DNA of 64,000 nt, from NCBI GenBank assembly GCA_038503065.1, contig JBCAMK010000005.1, forward strand, positions 1,302,001 through 1,366,000, given 5' to 3'. This document shows, in pieces, positions 40,036 to 50,963 of the stretch (position 1 is its first letter; the number at the start of each line of letters is the position of its first letter). Origin of the DNA: Paragyromitra xinjiangensis. Lineage: Eukaryota > Ascomycota > Pezizomycetes > Pezizales > Discinaceae. The notes under the pieces are model-generated. The model saw nothing but the letters and a program-made list of their open reading frames with translations, had not been told where the DNA came from and ran no database searches. A program made the position numbers and the translations under genes.

Positions 40036-41087
40036 ATGACTACTAATTTGAGAGTGGGATATGTTCCAGGTGAGCCTTCTCTTTATCCCTTACCGTTTAA
40101 TGATTATGATTATTTCTCTGGCGGTGATGGTGATGATGCTCATCAAGTTATCAATACCAAACAGAACACTTCTCTACCCCAATCCACTTCGCCCTCAATC
40201 ATGGTTTCTTCTCCCGTCGTAACCTTGATATCGAGCTTATCCCATTCCCCTCTGGCACAGGCCACATGATTAAGTCTCTTGAAACTTCTGATCTCGACCT
40301 CGCTATTGGGCTCACTGAAGGCTGGATCGCTGCTCTTGGTGCTGGAAATTCCCACTTCAAACTCGTCGGGAAATACGTTTCCACGCCCCTTTGTTGGGCT
40401 ATCTCGGCAGGCGCAAAGCAGGACAAGATAAATTCTGTTGCAGATCTGAAGGGTGGAAAACTGGGAATCAGCAGGATTGGGAGTGGAAGTTATGTTATGG
40501 GGTTCGTCCTCGCCGAGAAACAAGGCTGGCTGAAAGCGGATGAAGAGCCTTTTGAATTTAAGATCCTAAACGATTTTAAGCGGCTGAGGGATGGAGTGAA
40601 CGATGGAACTGCAGATGCTTTCATGTGGGAGATTTTTACAACGAAGTCGGTTGCTCCTCATCCTACCCTTCTTGGGATAATATGCTGAAGTATCTGATTG
40701 TATTTTAGGAAGTACTATGATTCCGGCGAAATCCGTCAAATCGGCGAAATCTACACCCCTTGGCCCTCTTGGCACATTGTTGCACACACTTCGCTTATTT
40801 CGTCCTCAGAGTCTTCGTCTGCGATCTCTTCATTCCTCTCTGCGATCAATGAAGGCATTGACTACTTTAACTCCCACAAAGACGAGGCTGTTGAATACAT
40901 CTCTACGAACCTCGACTACTCCGCCGATGACGCGAGAGCATGGCTGAAAACTGTTGAATTTTCTGGGGATTGTAAGAAGGTCGAGAGCGAAATTGTGGAG
41001 AAGGCGGTAGATATTCTTGTGAAGGCGGGGGTAATCAAGAAGGAGAGTGGGGTGGAGGCAAGGGATATGGTGGTTAGGGTTGAGTGA
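40036..41087 (+). CDS. Ca3427-like periplasmic-binding-protein-fold protein
   Basis: This has the type 2 periplasmic-binding-protein fold, here as a soluble cytosolic-looking protein without a signal peptide. Three exons (40036-40069, 40165-40645, 40709-41087) give 297 aa. Features: an early binding loop LRVGYVPEHFSTPIHFALNHGFF, the SGTGHMIKSLETSDLDLAIGLTEGW segment, VADLKGGKLGISRIGSGSYVM, and MWEIFTTKKYYDSGEIRQIGE. This resembles Candida albicans Ca3427 and bacterial NMT1/Thi5-like or taurine-binding proteins. The intron 2 donor GTCGGT is chosen because it restores the frame into KYYDSGE. The ligand is unknown. It lies 0.5 kb after hapX in the same orientation, but co-regulation is not shown. 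Confidence 0.8.
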
Positions 41088-42082
41088 TGTAGGGGTAACG
41101 TCATAAACCTATCACAACCCTTACAACTGTTAAGGACTAGAACTTCTCTTGGAAAATGGTATCTGTTGATCGTGGTGTAGAAAGTGCGCACTGGTATGGA
41201 TCGTTGCTGGAGCCAAGCTCTCCTAAAATTGTGAAGTCACAGTTGTTCATAAAAAATCACTCGATGACGTTACCAGCTACAATGAAGTAATAAGATGTGA
41301 TATTCGTTGCCTAAGCATAAGACTTGATATGTTTGATACTAGGGAAAGAAATGAAGAAGAGACAGGAAGCCTCTGTATATATACAGATATCCGCCAATTA
41401 GGCGCTCTCCATCAACCCTTCGCTGGCTACGCCTCCAAGCCTAAAGCATACGTAGGCTGTAGGAGCCCTGCGTAGGCGGAGTAAAGAATATAATCAAATA
41501 GTAGAAAAAAACCGGAAGCGGCACGAAAGGGAGTAAATATATCCAACATGCAACAAATTTCATGATCCCTAGCGCAGGCTAGTAAATAAGTACCCGCTTG
41601 GTACAATAGTTTATCATGACACCTCTGGGAGCATCAGGGGCGACTTGGTAGGTGGCAATTAATAGTACGTTAAGCTGGCGCAGTGGGAAAGCGCCGGAGG
41701 TCTTGAATAGTTCGATATCTACTAACAGGGAAGTGTACATCATACCAAATCCAAGCTCAACTTGGATAGCGGCCCCTCGTACTGTACGACGACATCTGCT
41801 CCACAAGCTGTGAGTCCGCAGGTCACCCACACTTATGACGAGGAACCCCGTGAAATATGGCACTCCCCCCCAACCTTAGTGCCACTCTTATCATTCCTCT
41901 TGCAAGCCGTTCGTTTATTCCAAACGATCTTTAATACTATAAAAGTACATGGGACCAACAACTCCCCAAAATAAGATAAACTGCCTACCGTATATACGTT
42001 CCACAGATCCAAAATTTGATTTCGTCCTCCCTTGTCATATCTCCCCTCCATCATGCAGACACACAATATCATTGGCGATGAG
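41088..42082. other. convergent spacer with dispersed repeat
   Basis: This spacer contains dispersed-repeat copy C. No gene structure was found. Confidence 0.55.
41345..41555 (-). repeat. dispersed repeat, copy C
   Basis: In reverse complement it begins GTTGGATATATTTACTCCC and runs through CGTGCCGCTTCCGG, TTCTTTACTCCGCCTACGCAGGGCT, GCCTACGTATGCTTTAGGCTTGG, AGAGCGCCTAATTGG and TATCTGTATATATACAGAGG to a C/T-rich end. It is shorter than A2 because it lacks the middle TTGCTGA-TTTGGCT segment. Confidence 0.8.
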
Positions 42083-43603
42083 CTAGTGGTAACCGCTGAA
42101 GCCCAGCACGTTCTCGTCATTACGGCCGTGACGGTCTATATTTCCGAACGATCCTGCTAGCGCTTTGTTGTCTCTGATGAATTCACCAACTGTATCTCCT
42201 CCCTTATGCTTATCTTTGTGATGAGGATCCGCTCCATGCTCTAGTAACAATTTCATGACCTCAATACACCCTGTAGCCTCCTCGAGGTTACGTCCCACTT
42301 TCCGCAAGACCTTCGTAGCTCGGGATAAAGGTGTATATCCGTTGGCGTCCTCAATATCAATAGGTGACCCCTGATCAAGCAACAGGCTTGCCATATCTTT
42401 ATACCCATTCGCAGCCACATTATGGAGCGGTGACCTACCAAGCCTGTTCGTATATTTTGGGTCCGCGCCTCCCTCCAGAAGCAGCCTAACTAACGCAGTA
42501 AGGCTGCGTTCGGCCGACGTTTGGATGTTATTGATCGCGGTTTCCGGGTCTACTAACATTTCGTTCGGGTCAATACCTCTCTCGTCATAATTTTCTTTTG
42601 CCAACTGCCGAATAACCTTGCCCATTTCGATGCGTTTTTGTCGACCTTCATCGCGCGTCGCTAAGTGGAGTGGAGTATCACCCTCATCATTTTGTGCGTT
42701 TATGTAACCTCGTCTCCAGGTTCCTGGGCAGGTTAACTCGTTGGATATTTCGGCTCCCTTGTCGAGTAGCAGCCGGGCGATTTCATCGCCTCCCACGTAC
42801 GTTACAGCAAGGTGAAGTGCCGTGTCGTTGTATTCGTTGCGGGTGAGGATACTCGCACCCTTTTCTAGTAGCCTTTTCACCATTTCCGTGCGTCCTTTCG
42901 CTACCGCTTGGAGGAGCACAGTCTCTTTGAGCCTACCTTGAATGTTGATGTCGGCGCCTCTCTCAATCAACAGTTTGAAAATGGTATCTCTCTCATTTTC
43001 CGGTGTAAGCTTAAGCGGTGTTTCTTGGTCATAATCTCTTCTTGCGTCGATATCTGCATTTTTCTCCAACAACAGTCTAACCACATCCTCTCTCTCATCT
43101 TCAACCGCCCAATGTAGCGGACGTGCACCGCGGGAGGCTTTAGCTTCGATGTCGGCCCCAAATTCCAGTAAGAGGTTGACGATCTCGACGTGACCTGCTC
43201 TTGCTGCGACATGTAGTGCCGTTCCGTCATCGATATACCGTCCGGCGTTTGCCGCCGTGTTCGCGCCCTTCTCCAGTAACACACGGGCTACCTCTAGGTG
43301 TCCATTTTCCGTAGCTTTGATGAGCGGCGTTTTGTGGGTGAAATCCTTGGTCTCGATATCGCTTCCTTGATCAATTAAAGAAGCTATCTGCCTTGCATAT
43401 CCTCTTTCAGACGACCAGATCAAAACACTCTTCCCGTGTTCGACAGTTCGGGTTGCTGCAATTTTGTGCAGGCTCGGTGTCAAAAGATCCATGAGAAAGC
43501 GGTTGCAGCGGAGGAGTGAATTAAGGTCATTATCTCCGAAACCTTCTTGTTCGATGAGCTGGAGAAAGAGCTCGTATGGGAGGCTGAGAAGTCCGATAGA
43601 CAT
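42083..43603 (-). CDS. F-box-like/ankyrin repeat protein
   Basis: A single uninterrupted ORF of 506 aa. The first 50 residues (LSLPYELFLQLIEQEGFGDNDLNSLLRCNRFLMDLLTP) look like an F-box, which usually joins targets to SCF ubiquitin ligases. From about 65 to 490, at least nine ankyrin-type repeats follow (for example TPLIKATENGHLEVARVLLEKGA, TALHVAARAGHVEIVNLLLEFGAD, RPLHWAVEDEREDVVRLLLEKNAD, SPLHNVAANGYKDMASLLLDQG). A non-repeat insert with PNEMLVDPETAINNIQ lies near 340-375. No introns and no membrane segments are visible, unlike most neighbours. Many fungi carry large, fast-changing families of such genes. Its targets cannot be read from sequence. Confidence 0.88.
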   Translation of the reverse strand: MSIGLLSLPYELFLQLIEQEGFGDNDLNSLLRCNRFLMDLLTPSLHKIAATRTVEHGKSVLIWSSERGYARQIASLIDQGSDIETKDFTHKTPLIKATENGHLEVARVLLEKGANTAANAGRYIDDGTALHVAARAGHVEIVNLLLEFGADIEAKASRGARPLHWAVEDEREDVVRLLLEKNADIDARRDYDQETPLKLTPENERDTIFKLLIERGADINIQGRLKETVLLQAVAKGRTEMVKRLLEKGASILTRNEYNDTALHLAVTYVGGDEIARLLLDKGAEISNELTCPGTWRRGYINAQNDEGDTPLHLATRDEGRQKRIEMGKVIRQLAKENYDERGIDPNEMLVDPETAINNIQTSAERSLTALVRLLLEGGADPKYTNRLGRSPLHNVAANGYKDMASLLLDQGSPIDIEDANGYTPLSRATKVLRKVGRNLEEATGCIEVMKLLLEHGADPHHKDKHKGGDTVGEFIRDNKALAGSFGNIDRHGRNDENVLGFSGYH

Positions 43604-44935
43604 AGCTTTGGAATGCGCTTATCGTGGTTGAGGAGGGGGTGTTGATGGTGGTTGAGTTTAGGTGTTACACAACGTGAGAATGAGGTTTTGGGTAACAGCT
43701 TTATGTCATGTTGCATCGCTGCCAACAACATCACCAGTCATTCCGTGAGCCTTCAGAATACTACCCGCGGGCAATTCTCTGTCCACTCGAGCTAGGGCCG
43801 CAACTGATATAGTTTGAAGATTCTATGCACAAATTCGTTGGCTCATATTGATGAATGTTCAAGTAGGTTAGCCCAAAGACCTTCAATGAAGCGTTGAAGG
43901 ATTCACCTTACAGGTTGACCAGATCCCAGCCAGCCCATCTGTGATATCCCACTGCTAGAAATTGACGTTTATCCCCATGAGGATTGGCAAGAGTGAAGAC
44001 ATCGATCTTACTGCCGAATTGAACGAGGGAGCCCAAGGTGTTTAAGCATTCTGATAGGGAAGCGTTCCCACAGCCCTATTGCCAGACACCTTCCACTATC
44101 TCTCTAGGATAGTTTAGATCTGCCTCCAGAAGTGATGTAGTATAATACTTATAAAATGTAGAGCCCCCTGCTCTCTGGTAGCTTGAATATAGTGGTAGTA
44201 AGAACGACTGGGCGTCCTCTACCTCGAGAAGGCAAGCTAGCTTTCTGTCTATTGGTCAGACTTAAGAGATCAATCAGAATCAAGAGTGACCCTTTCCCTA
44301 CCATACATGTAGCTTCTCGGTACACTAATGTTTTAACCATAAATCTCCCATTCCAGGCACCAAATTGGTGAGCGGTCTTGCTGAGACCTTCGAGCAAACA
44401 TGACCCTATCGAAATAAGCGATCACCCCCCTTGGGATAACCAGCGCAGTAACGATAGATCGAGAGAGAGCCTAAGAATAAAATATCAACTGGATAAGCCG
44501 CCGTTCTATTGCCTAGCATTAAAGGCGAAAAAGCACGGGTTGTAGCTGCCGAGTGATCAAGCATGATCCTGAGGGTAAGGCCTAAGATAAAACCGCAGGG
44601 CTAACGAGAAATAACGAGAAATGCTTTACGTGTGTGGCTGGGTGAGCTACGAATTCTAATTTTGAACAAAGGTATTTATTGGTTTGGCGGTAGCAAACTA
44701 GAACCAACTAAAGCTATCATTCTGATGTGCCAGCTCCTTGGGGAGGAGAATGTACGCCTATTATTCATAAAATCTAGAGACGGGAAGCTACAGGTACCCT
44801 CATCTGCCTGATCCCCCCTTTAGGAGCTGCATCTTTTTCTGTTCGTAGAATTACAAATGAAAAACGAAAGGATCAAAAATGTACAGTCAATCGCCAAGCA
44901 TTATACAGGAAGAGTAAAATAACGATAGAAGCAGA
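43604..44935. other. gene-free stretch
   Basis: About 1.3 kb without a recognisable gene. A leftward ORF at 44149-44397 is low-confidence and may be a remnant. One TACATGTA octamer is at 44304. Confidence 0.45.
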
Positions 44936-45535
44936 TCACAGCCTCTGCTTTTCTAATTGAGCTCCATCGGTAAGGTTTGTTTGTGCACCAGGTGTAAGTG
45001 ACTGTTACGCCTATCAGTATTGTTTTTCGATTTCCTTTACCAAACGCTGGAATAGCAACCAAACTTGTACTCACTTCGGTAGTAAATTGCTGCATCTGCG
45101 AGGAAAGAAATCAGTCAATACGCTTTTCCCCACGTCAATCAGGCATTTCATGGGGTTACAAACATTATATTCTTTCTCCATCTCAGCCAATTGTTGGTCG
45201 GCTTGGAGAGCAACTGCATATGGCACACCCAAGATCATGACGGATGTAGTCACAACCCACAGCGATTGCCCACCGAACGAAAGCCCTTTGCTGATCCACG
45301 AGTAGGTACGTGATACTCCATTCGAGATATATGTACGCTGCTTGAGTGGAATCATGTCCTTCAAGGCGACAATGCGGTCGTAAAGTGACTCTTCAAATTT
45401 CTCGACATCTTCTTCTTCGTCGGAGATTTCGCTGTCAGTGTCGGTGTAATCGTCATCCTCGGCATCATCTGCAAACTCAGCACCGGGCTTCGCTTCAGTA
45501 AAATGCTCGTCTTCGACTTCTTGGATTTTGACCAT
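44936..45535 (-). CDS. TOM22: mitochondrial import receptor subunit TOM22
   Basis: Tom22 is the central receptor of the outer-membrane translocase. Three exons (45164-45535, 45075-45095, 44936-45001) give 152 aa. The acidic N-terminal cytosolic domain (EVEDEHF...DDDYTDTDSEISDEEEDVEKFEESLYDRIVALKDMIP) binds presequences. One transmembrane segment follows (GGQSLWVVTTSVMILGVPYAVAL), then EMEKEYNMQQ and a short intermembrane-space tail ending LTPGAQTNLTDGAQ. The second exon is only 21 nt (MQQFTTE). In-frame codons upstream extend to 45622, but the start at 45535 gives the usual MVKIQEVEDE N-terminus of fungal Tom22. Confidence 0.92.
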
Positions 45536-45864
45536 TTTTGTTGATTTTGTTTGGGTGGCGGAGCTTGAGGTTGCCGAGGATTGGATGGGTTTGGAGCGTG
45601 CATTTTTTTCTTCACTTATCAATGACGTTGAGTCATGGGCTAGAAAGTGTCACGTGAGTGATTAGTCATATCCGTGAAGCTACTTCGTGGCCTGCAACTA
45701 TTTCTATCTTTACTTTCGAGCCTCTTCGATTTTTCTGGGAGTATCTAACTTGTGCTGTAGGGTATTTTCCTGCTCTTAGTATGGGCTCCTCTTGATGCTA
45801 TTCGTTTCAATTCTTCCCTCAGCTTTTTTATTTTTCGCGGTCGAGGCTGACCCGCAGGTAGACC
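45536..45864. other. divergent promoter, TOM22 and PUA/ASCH-like gene
   Basis: A 329 bp shared upstream region. The first part (to 45622) is still open in the TOM22 frame and is probably leader. A T-rich tract precedes 45865. Confidence 0.5.
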
Positions 45865-46254
45865 ATGGCGAACGACGAACCTGAGTACGCTGACATAGTC
45901 ATCTCCGTCAAGTCAGAGCATATGAATAAAATCGTTTCTCGCCTCAAGACACATGAGTTCAGAAAATATCTCATCCCAAAACCCACGAGAAGAGTATGGT
46001 ATTACGTTATGGCTCCAATCCAACAACTACAGTACATTGCGGTCATCAGCGGTGGAAAGAATCCCGGGGAAATTGACGAAGTAGATAGAGGGCTTGGAAA
46101 TGAGGAATTCAACACGAATCAAATGGAGGCTAAATATGCACTTGAGATCCTACATCTTTATGAGCTAAGGGAACCACTTTCGTTCTATGAGCTGAAGGAG
46201 TTTGAATTCCTCAGAGCACCCCCCCCCACCTTCTGCGAAGTGGCAATGGGCTAA
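45865..46254 (+). pseudogene. small PUA/ASCH-like gene, frame broken at a poly-C tract
   Basis: The reading frame from 45865 gives 129 aa that look like a small PUA-like fold: YADIVISVKSEHMNKIVSRLKTHEFRKYL, a TRRVWYYVMAPIQQLQYIAV strand pair, GEIDEVDRGLGNEEFN, and LYELREPLSFYELKEF. At 46218-46226 a run of nine C shifts the frame; the next frame then stops at 46254. Reading with one C fewer would continue through PPSAKWQWAKSEML to a stop at 46306, a more natural end. It could be a sequencing or assembly error, a natural frameshift or a decaying gene. The function of related proteins is unclear; PUA/ASCH folds often bind RNA. It starts 330 bp from TOM22 in the opposite direction. Confidence 0.6.
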
Positions 46255-46829
46255 GTCGGAGATGTTGGAGCATATAAAATTGAATAAACAGAAGAAGCTC
46301 TTCTAGCAAGTGAGTCTTCTTACTGCAAGAAGCTAGTGAAGCACCAAAGATAAAAGAACCACACTTACAATGCCACCCTCGAACAGTTATTGTATCAGAA
46401 TCTACCAGAGATCTATAGTTGTATTGCCCGAATACTATTTGTTATCCATGGCTGGATTGGGGTCGTGCTTCCGGAGAGCTTCTCTTCGCGAAAACCCTTC
46501 ATGTTAATTTTCGGTTTTCCCAAAGGTTTAAATAGTAAGGATCTAACGATAATGTTCCGTAAATCGGAAATTCAGTTCCTGCACATCGAGAGGCCCAAGC
46601 AGCGAGAGTTTTCAAGAAACCAGATGTCTTCAATTCCCAGTCTCGATCGTGGCTTGTGTTTGGTGGCTGTGCTAACTGCGGGGCAAGTGCAACACCATGA
46701 TTGCCAATTTAACCCTAACCTCTGATCGAATCCGTTTCGTTTCCTTGTGAACCCCAATTTCTTCCACAACCTCACATCATCGATCCGTCCATCTCCATTT
46801 TGTCCTTCTCCGCTCCCCGCATCTGCAGC
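46255..46829. other. spacer upstream of ATP5
   Basis: About 575 bp. ORFs at 46390-46725 and on the reverse strand at 46572-47018 have no recognisable content, and the latter overlaps the ATP5 exon, so I discount both. Confidence 0.45.
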
Positions 46830-47876
46830 ATGTTTTCTGCCCGCTCCGCCTCCCTCGCTAGGGCAATTGTCCCACGCGCTGGCGTCAGGACCTACGCCGC
46901 CGCCGCCGCTCAGTCTACTAAGCCGCCTGTTGCGCTGTTTGGCGTTGATGGCACTTACGCCTCTGCCTTGGTTGGTTTTCCCGGCTCTGAAGTTAGGATA
47001 CATCATCTTCCGATCCAATTCGTAGGACGGAGGGTTGATGTCGGCCGAAGATTTTGCATCGCGATGTTATTCGGATGAGACAATAGCTCGGCTAACGATC
47101 TCGCATGTTAGTACACTGCATCCGCGAAAACCTCGGCCCTCGACTCCACCGACAAATCTCTCCAAATCCTCAAGCAGACCCTCGATAAGGATGCAAAGCT
47201 TGTCAAGATTATCTCTTCTCCAACTTTAAGCCCTGCCAATAAGTCTACTATCATCGATCTGATCGCCAGGCAGATTCCTGGTGACAAGACCGTCAAGAAC
47301 CTTTTGGAGACTTTGGCAGAAAACAACAGGCTTGGAATTTTGGGTGGTGTTATTGACAAGTTCACTGTGCTCATGAGTGCACATAGGGGAGAGGTAGAGG
47401 CCGTTGTCACCAGCTCTTCTGTATGCCCCCACCTACCCTGCCATAGCTTGGAGATAGAAGAGAATTTTATATTGTTTTGCCCAGCTTGGAGAGAAGGATT
47501 GGGAAATTGGAAATATAGGGGTCGGGAAGACCACCAGGCTTGGGTTTGTTTTCACTGGAAGGGCGAGGCTAACAACTTAATTTACCCAGCAACTTGACCC
47601 CAAGACCCTCATTCGTCTCGAAACTGCCATCTCTAAGTCCCAGTACGTTGGTGCAGGGAAGAAATTGAAGGTGATCAACAAGGTATGTTATCAACGGAGA
47701 GTAGAGTAGTATCGCCTTGCGTTTGTCTGCACGCTTCTGACCCCTGCTTTCTTTAATTAAAGGTCAACCCGGATATCATTGGAGGTCTTGTCGTTGAAAT
47801 TGGTGACAGGACTATTGACCTCAGCATTTCCTCTAAGATGGCTAAGCTGAACAAGCTTTTGACTGATGCTTTGTAA
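46830..47876 (+). CDS. ATP5: ATP synthase peripheral stalk subunit OSCP (subunit 5)
   Basis: OSCP joins the catalytic F1 head to the peripheral stalk of mitochondrial ATP synthase. Four exons (46830-46970, 47112-47420, 47590-47682, 47763-47876) give 218 aa. MFSARSASLARAIVPRAGVR is a matrix presequence. The mature part starts PPVALFGVDGTYASALYTAS, then DKSLQILKQTLDKDAKLVKIISSP, a conserved DKTVKNLLETLAENNRLG helix, LIRLETAISKSQYVGAGKKL, and the C-terminal signature VNPDIIGGLVVEIGDRTIDLSISSKMAKLNKLL. Length and order match fungal Atp5. Confidence 0.95.
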
Positions 47877-48381
47877 ATGGAATACCAATTCAAATAATGA
47901 AAGAAATGTGATATAGATGGTGGTGAAGTGGGTAGGCTGTGTTGGCAAGACGAAAAAGGGTGTCAATGTTACTATAGATTGCTGGCATATCATTTCCATT
48001 TCGAGTAACCTTTCTAGTATTCATGGATTAAATGTATCACACTTTAAGTTCATATGAATATCCCGCCAGCTGCAGGGTTTCATTGTAATTGCAATTCATA
48101 GAGTTGAAGAGGCCTAGCTGCCAAGTAATTACAGAGAAAGCTTGTGCGATAGACCAACGAAAAAGATCTTCCCATAGTGGCTGGCTTTCGTTCGCGAGGA
48201 AAGAGAACGATTTCCTTTCCAATTGACGCACTATACCGTCTCCCTTTATTCAGATATCTTCCCTTTAATGTATTTTCGGGTTTGGCGAAGCATCTACGCA
48301 CCCTGTGTCGTTTATCTGGTATTACTTTTTTATAATAGAAAGTCGCCCATCCGTCATCATTAACATACAACTTTAAACCCT
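47877..48381. other. convergent spacer, ATP5 and SmF
   Basis: About 500 bp between two converging genes. Nothing coding was seen. Confidence 0.5.
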
Positions 48382-48856
48382 CTAGCCTTCCATCTTGACG
48401 TCCTTCGAATCGGCCGCGTTCTTGTCTCCAGATATCCAGAGAACGTTGTTACACCTATATTATACCTCTAATCAATACGTTATACTCATTAATTATATAT
48501 ATAAAAAAGGGTCGGAATACCGGATAAGAACTTGTCCCAGGCTTCCTGTACTCTTTCCATCGACAAACTCCTCTGTGCCAGAGAGTTGGATATTCATATA
48601 TGAATCCACGCTCACTAGTACTCCCTTGTACTCAGTTTGTCCCCACTTTAGACGCACAACTACGGGCTGGTTGACACTAAATTTGCCACGCTACCCGTGT
48701 TAGTAGAGGGGTTTACCTGCTGGAGGAGAAGCGGGAGATGGTGTTGACGTACAGCGATTGCAGCATGGGGCGAGGGTTGATTGGAACGAACTGTAGGAGG
48801 GACATGTTAGTACAAGAAACTTCAGAGGTTTTAGAATATCAGGATCCTACACTCAT
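48382..48856 (-). CDS. SMX3: small nuclear ribonucleoprotein SmF
   Basis: SmF is a core ring protein of the spliceosomal U1, U2, U4 and U5 snRNPs. Four coding exons (48851-48856, 48753-48790, 48521-48676, 48382-48454) join in frame to 90 aa. The first exon codes only Met-Ser. The second starts [13 protein letters not shown], then the Sm1 motif [37 protein letters not shown], and Sm2 with [13 protein letters not shown]. This is unmistakably SmF, with a short acidic tail (SKDVKMEG). The branch site TACTAAC before the second exon is strong. The gene is easily missed because no single reading frame is long. Confidence 0.9.
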
Positions 48857-49077
48857 AGTGGGCTATAGAGATTGCTTAAATATTGTGTTGTTCTTGCTGT
48901 GATCGTGGGCGTCTTGATCTGTAGTGAATGTTTTGGTAGTTGACTCCAACAGCGCATGAGGCTCCTGGAGTTCTTGCTGAGCAGGGTAACACTACCTGTC
49001 GAGCTTCATCTTGTCGCAGGCACTTTCTTCTTCCCAAGTCCCAAATTCAAACACTCGACAATATCAAATTCGCCACC
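48857..49077. promoter_or_regulatory. bidirectional promoter, SmF and SF3A1
   Basis: Two splicing-factor genes diverge from this 221 bp spacer, so both promoters must lie within or across it. No clear TATA element was seen. Confidence 0.6.
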
Positions 49078-50963
49078 ATGTCTCCAGCTGCCGCCGTGCC
49101 TCCTCCTGTCACTGAGACTTTTGCTCCGATAGAGCAGATCAATAAGCCTCCCGAGGGTGTTGTATTGCCACCTAAAGACCTCAGAGGTATGTTTTTTCTC
49201 ACGCGTTCCACTCTCACGCATTGACAAGCTAACACATATCTCCTTGCCTCCTCTAGCTATCGTTGAGAAAACCGCTGGCTATGTCGCGCGTAACGGTCAA
49301 GTTTTTGAACGTAAGTATTCCATATCCTACCCTTTTCCCTCTTATTTCCTGAGGCTGATTTGTGGTAAGGGGGTGGAAATACACATGAGTGAAGAATACA
49401 GTTCGCTGACATCGACCGGCAACCAGAACGCATCCGTGAAAAGGAAAAGCACAATCCTAAATTCTCATTCCTAAACACTGCAGATTCGTACTACCAATTT
49501 TACATATGGCGCCTGGAAGAGATCCGGGCTGGTCGCGGAACGGCACTGGCGGCCGGACGGACTGGCCCCGAGAGCAAACCTGCACCAGTAGAACCGGAGA
49601 AACCGAAAGGCCCCGCGGAGCCGCCAGAGTTTAGGTTCTCGGCGAGGATGCCAAATATTTCTGCGCAAGATCTTGATATCCTGAGGTTAACAGCGTTATT
49701 CGTTGCTCGTCACGGCCGCTCATTTCTGACAACCTTGTCACAACGCGAGGCGCGTAATTTCCAATTCGATTTTCTGCGCCCAAACCATTCGTTCTACCAG
49801 TATTTCTCAAGGCTAGTCGATCAATATACAGAACTGCTAGCGCCGAGCGGAGGTCTGAGTATTGAGGAGCTGGAGAAGAATGTCAAAGACAAGTTCCATC
49901 TGCTGGATAGCGCTAGAGGAAGGGCAGAGTGGACTAAATTTCAAGAGAAGGAACGAGAAAAGAAGGAAGAAGAGGAAGACCAGGAACGACGTAAGTGCTC
50001 GCCTTTTGTCGTCTAGCTTCCAGAAAATCTAGTTCTAACTTCCCTTTATAGTATCATATGCCCAAATTGATTGGCACGACTTCGTCGTTGTTGAAACCGT
50101 CGTTTTCACCGAAGCCGATGATCAGGCTGATCTCCCACCCCCGACATCTCTTTCCGACCTCCAACATGCCTCGCTGGAGCAAAAGGCCATGATGTCGCTG
50201 CACCCCAACTCCCTCCGGATCGAGGAAGCTATGCCCACGTCAGACCCAGAGCCCATCGAAACCTCATACCATCAACATCAGAGGCACCAAAGGCAACAAG
50301 CGGTTCACGAAGAAGAAGACGGGATGGACATGGAAATGGAAGGTTCGGACGACGAGGATAGGGAAAGGCAGAAAGAGCAAGATAGAAAACGGCAGGCGCA
50401 GGAGGCTGCGAAGCAGGGGCTCGGACAGGGACAAATGAAGATCAGGAGCGACTACGTGCCGAGGGCGTTGGCGAAGAGACAACAGGGACAGTTGGGGATT
50501 TGTCCAAACTGTGGACAAAATATCCCGTTGGATGAGATGGAGGATCATATGAGAAGTATGTACCCTCTCTCCCCTACTGCCGCCCATTACCAGAAGCAGC
50601 TGTCTAACAGTCAAACCTATAGTTGAACTTCTCGACCCCCGCTGGAAAGAACAACGTGCCCGCGCAGACGCGAAGCAGCTCACGACTAACATCTCCACCA
50701 ACGACACAGTCCTCAACTTGAAGCGTCTTGCCTCCCAGCGTGACGATCTCTTTGACTCTACTGGTGGTCACAATATCCCTGCTGAGGAGCTCGAGCGCAG
50801 AAAACGTGTCGCTACTGGGGGTTCTTGGGATGGGTCTGCTGAGACGAAAGAAGCAGTCCGGATGCAACAACTGCAGAACGTTAATGTTCAGGAACAGATC
50901 GAGGCGATTAGGAGGAAGGCTGGGAACGTGTCGAATCCAAGCGTGGGGCCTCAAAGGCAGTAG
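49078..50963 (+). CDS. SF3A1: splicing factor 3A subunit 1 (PRP21/SF3A1)
   Basis: SF3A1 is a U2 snRNP protein needed for assembly of the A complex. Five exons (49078-49186, 49257-49310, 49427-49990, 50052-50555, 50623-50963) give 523 aa. Two SURP (SWAP) modules are seen: AIVEKTAGYVARNGQVFE and IREKEKHNPKFSFLN, then DILRLTALFVARHGRSFLTTL and NFQFDFLRPNHSFYQYF. A charged helix follows (EKEREKKEEEEDQERR). The middle has SYAQIDWHDFVVVETVVF. The C-terminus has CPNCGQNIPLDEMEDHMRIELLDPRWKEQ, a conserved block of the family. No ubiquitin-like domain follows, as in fungal Prp21-type proteins. Confidence 0.93.

Noticed and set aside
44149..44397. Leftward 82 aa ORF in the gene-free stretch
   Set aside because: No recognisable content and no supporting exons; possible remnant only.
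46390..46725. Rightward 111 aa ORF upstream of ATP5
   Set aside because: Not similar to anything I recognise and sits in the ATP5 promoter region.
46572..47018. Leftward 148 aa ORF over the ATP5 exon
   Set aside because: It is the antisense shadow of the ATP5 first exon and promoter.
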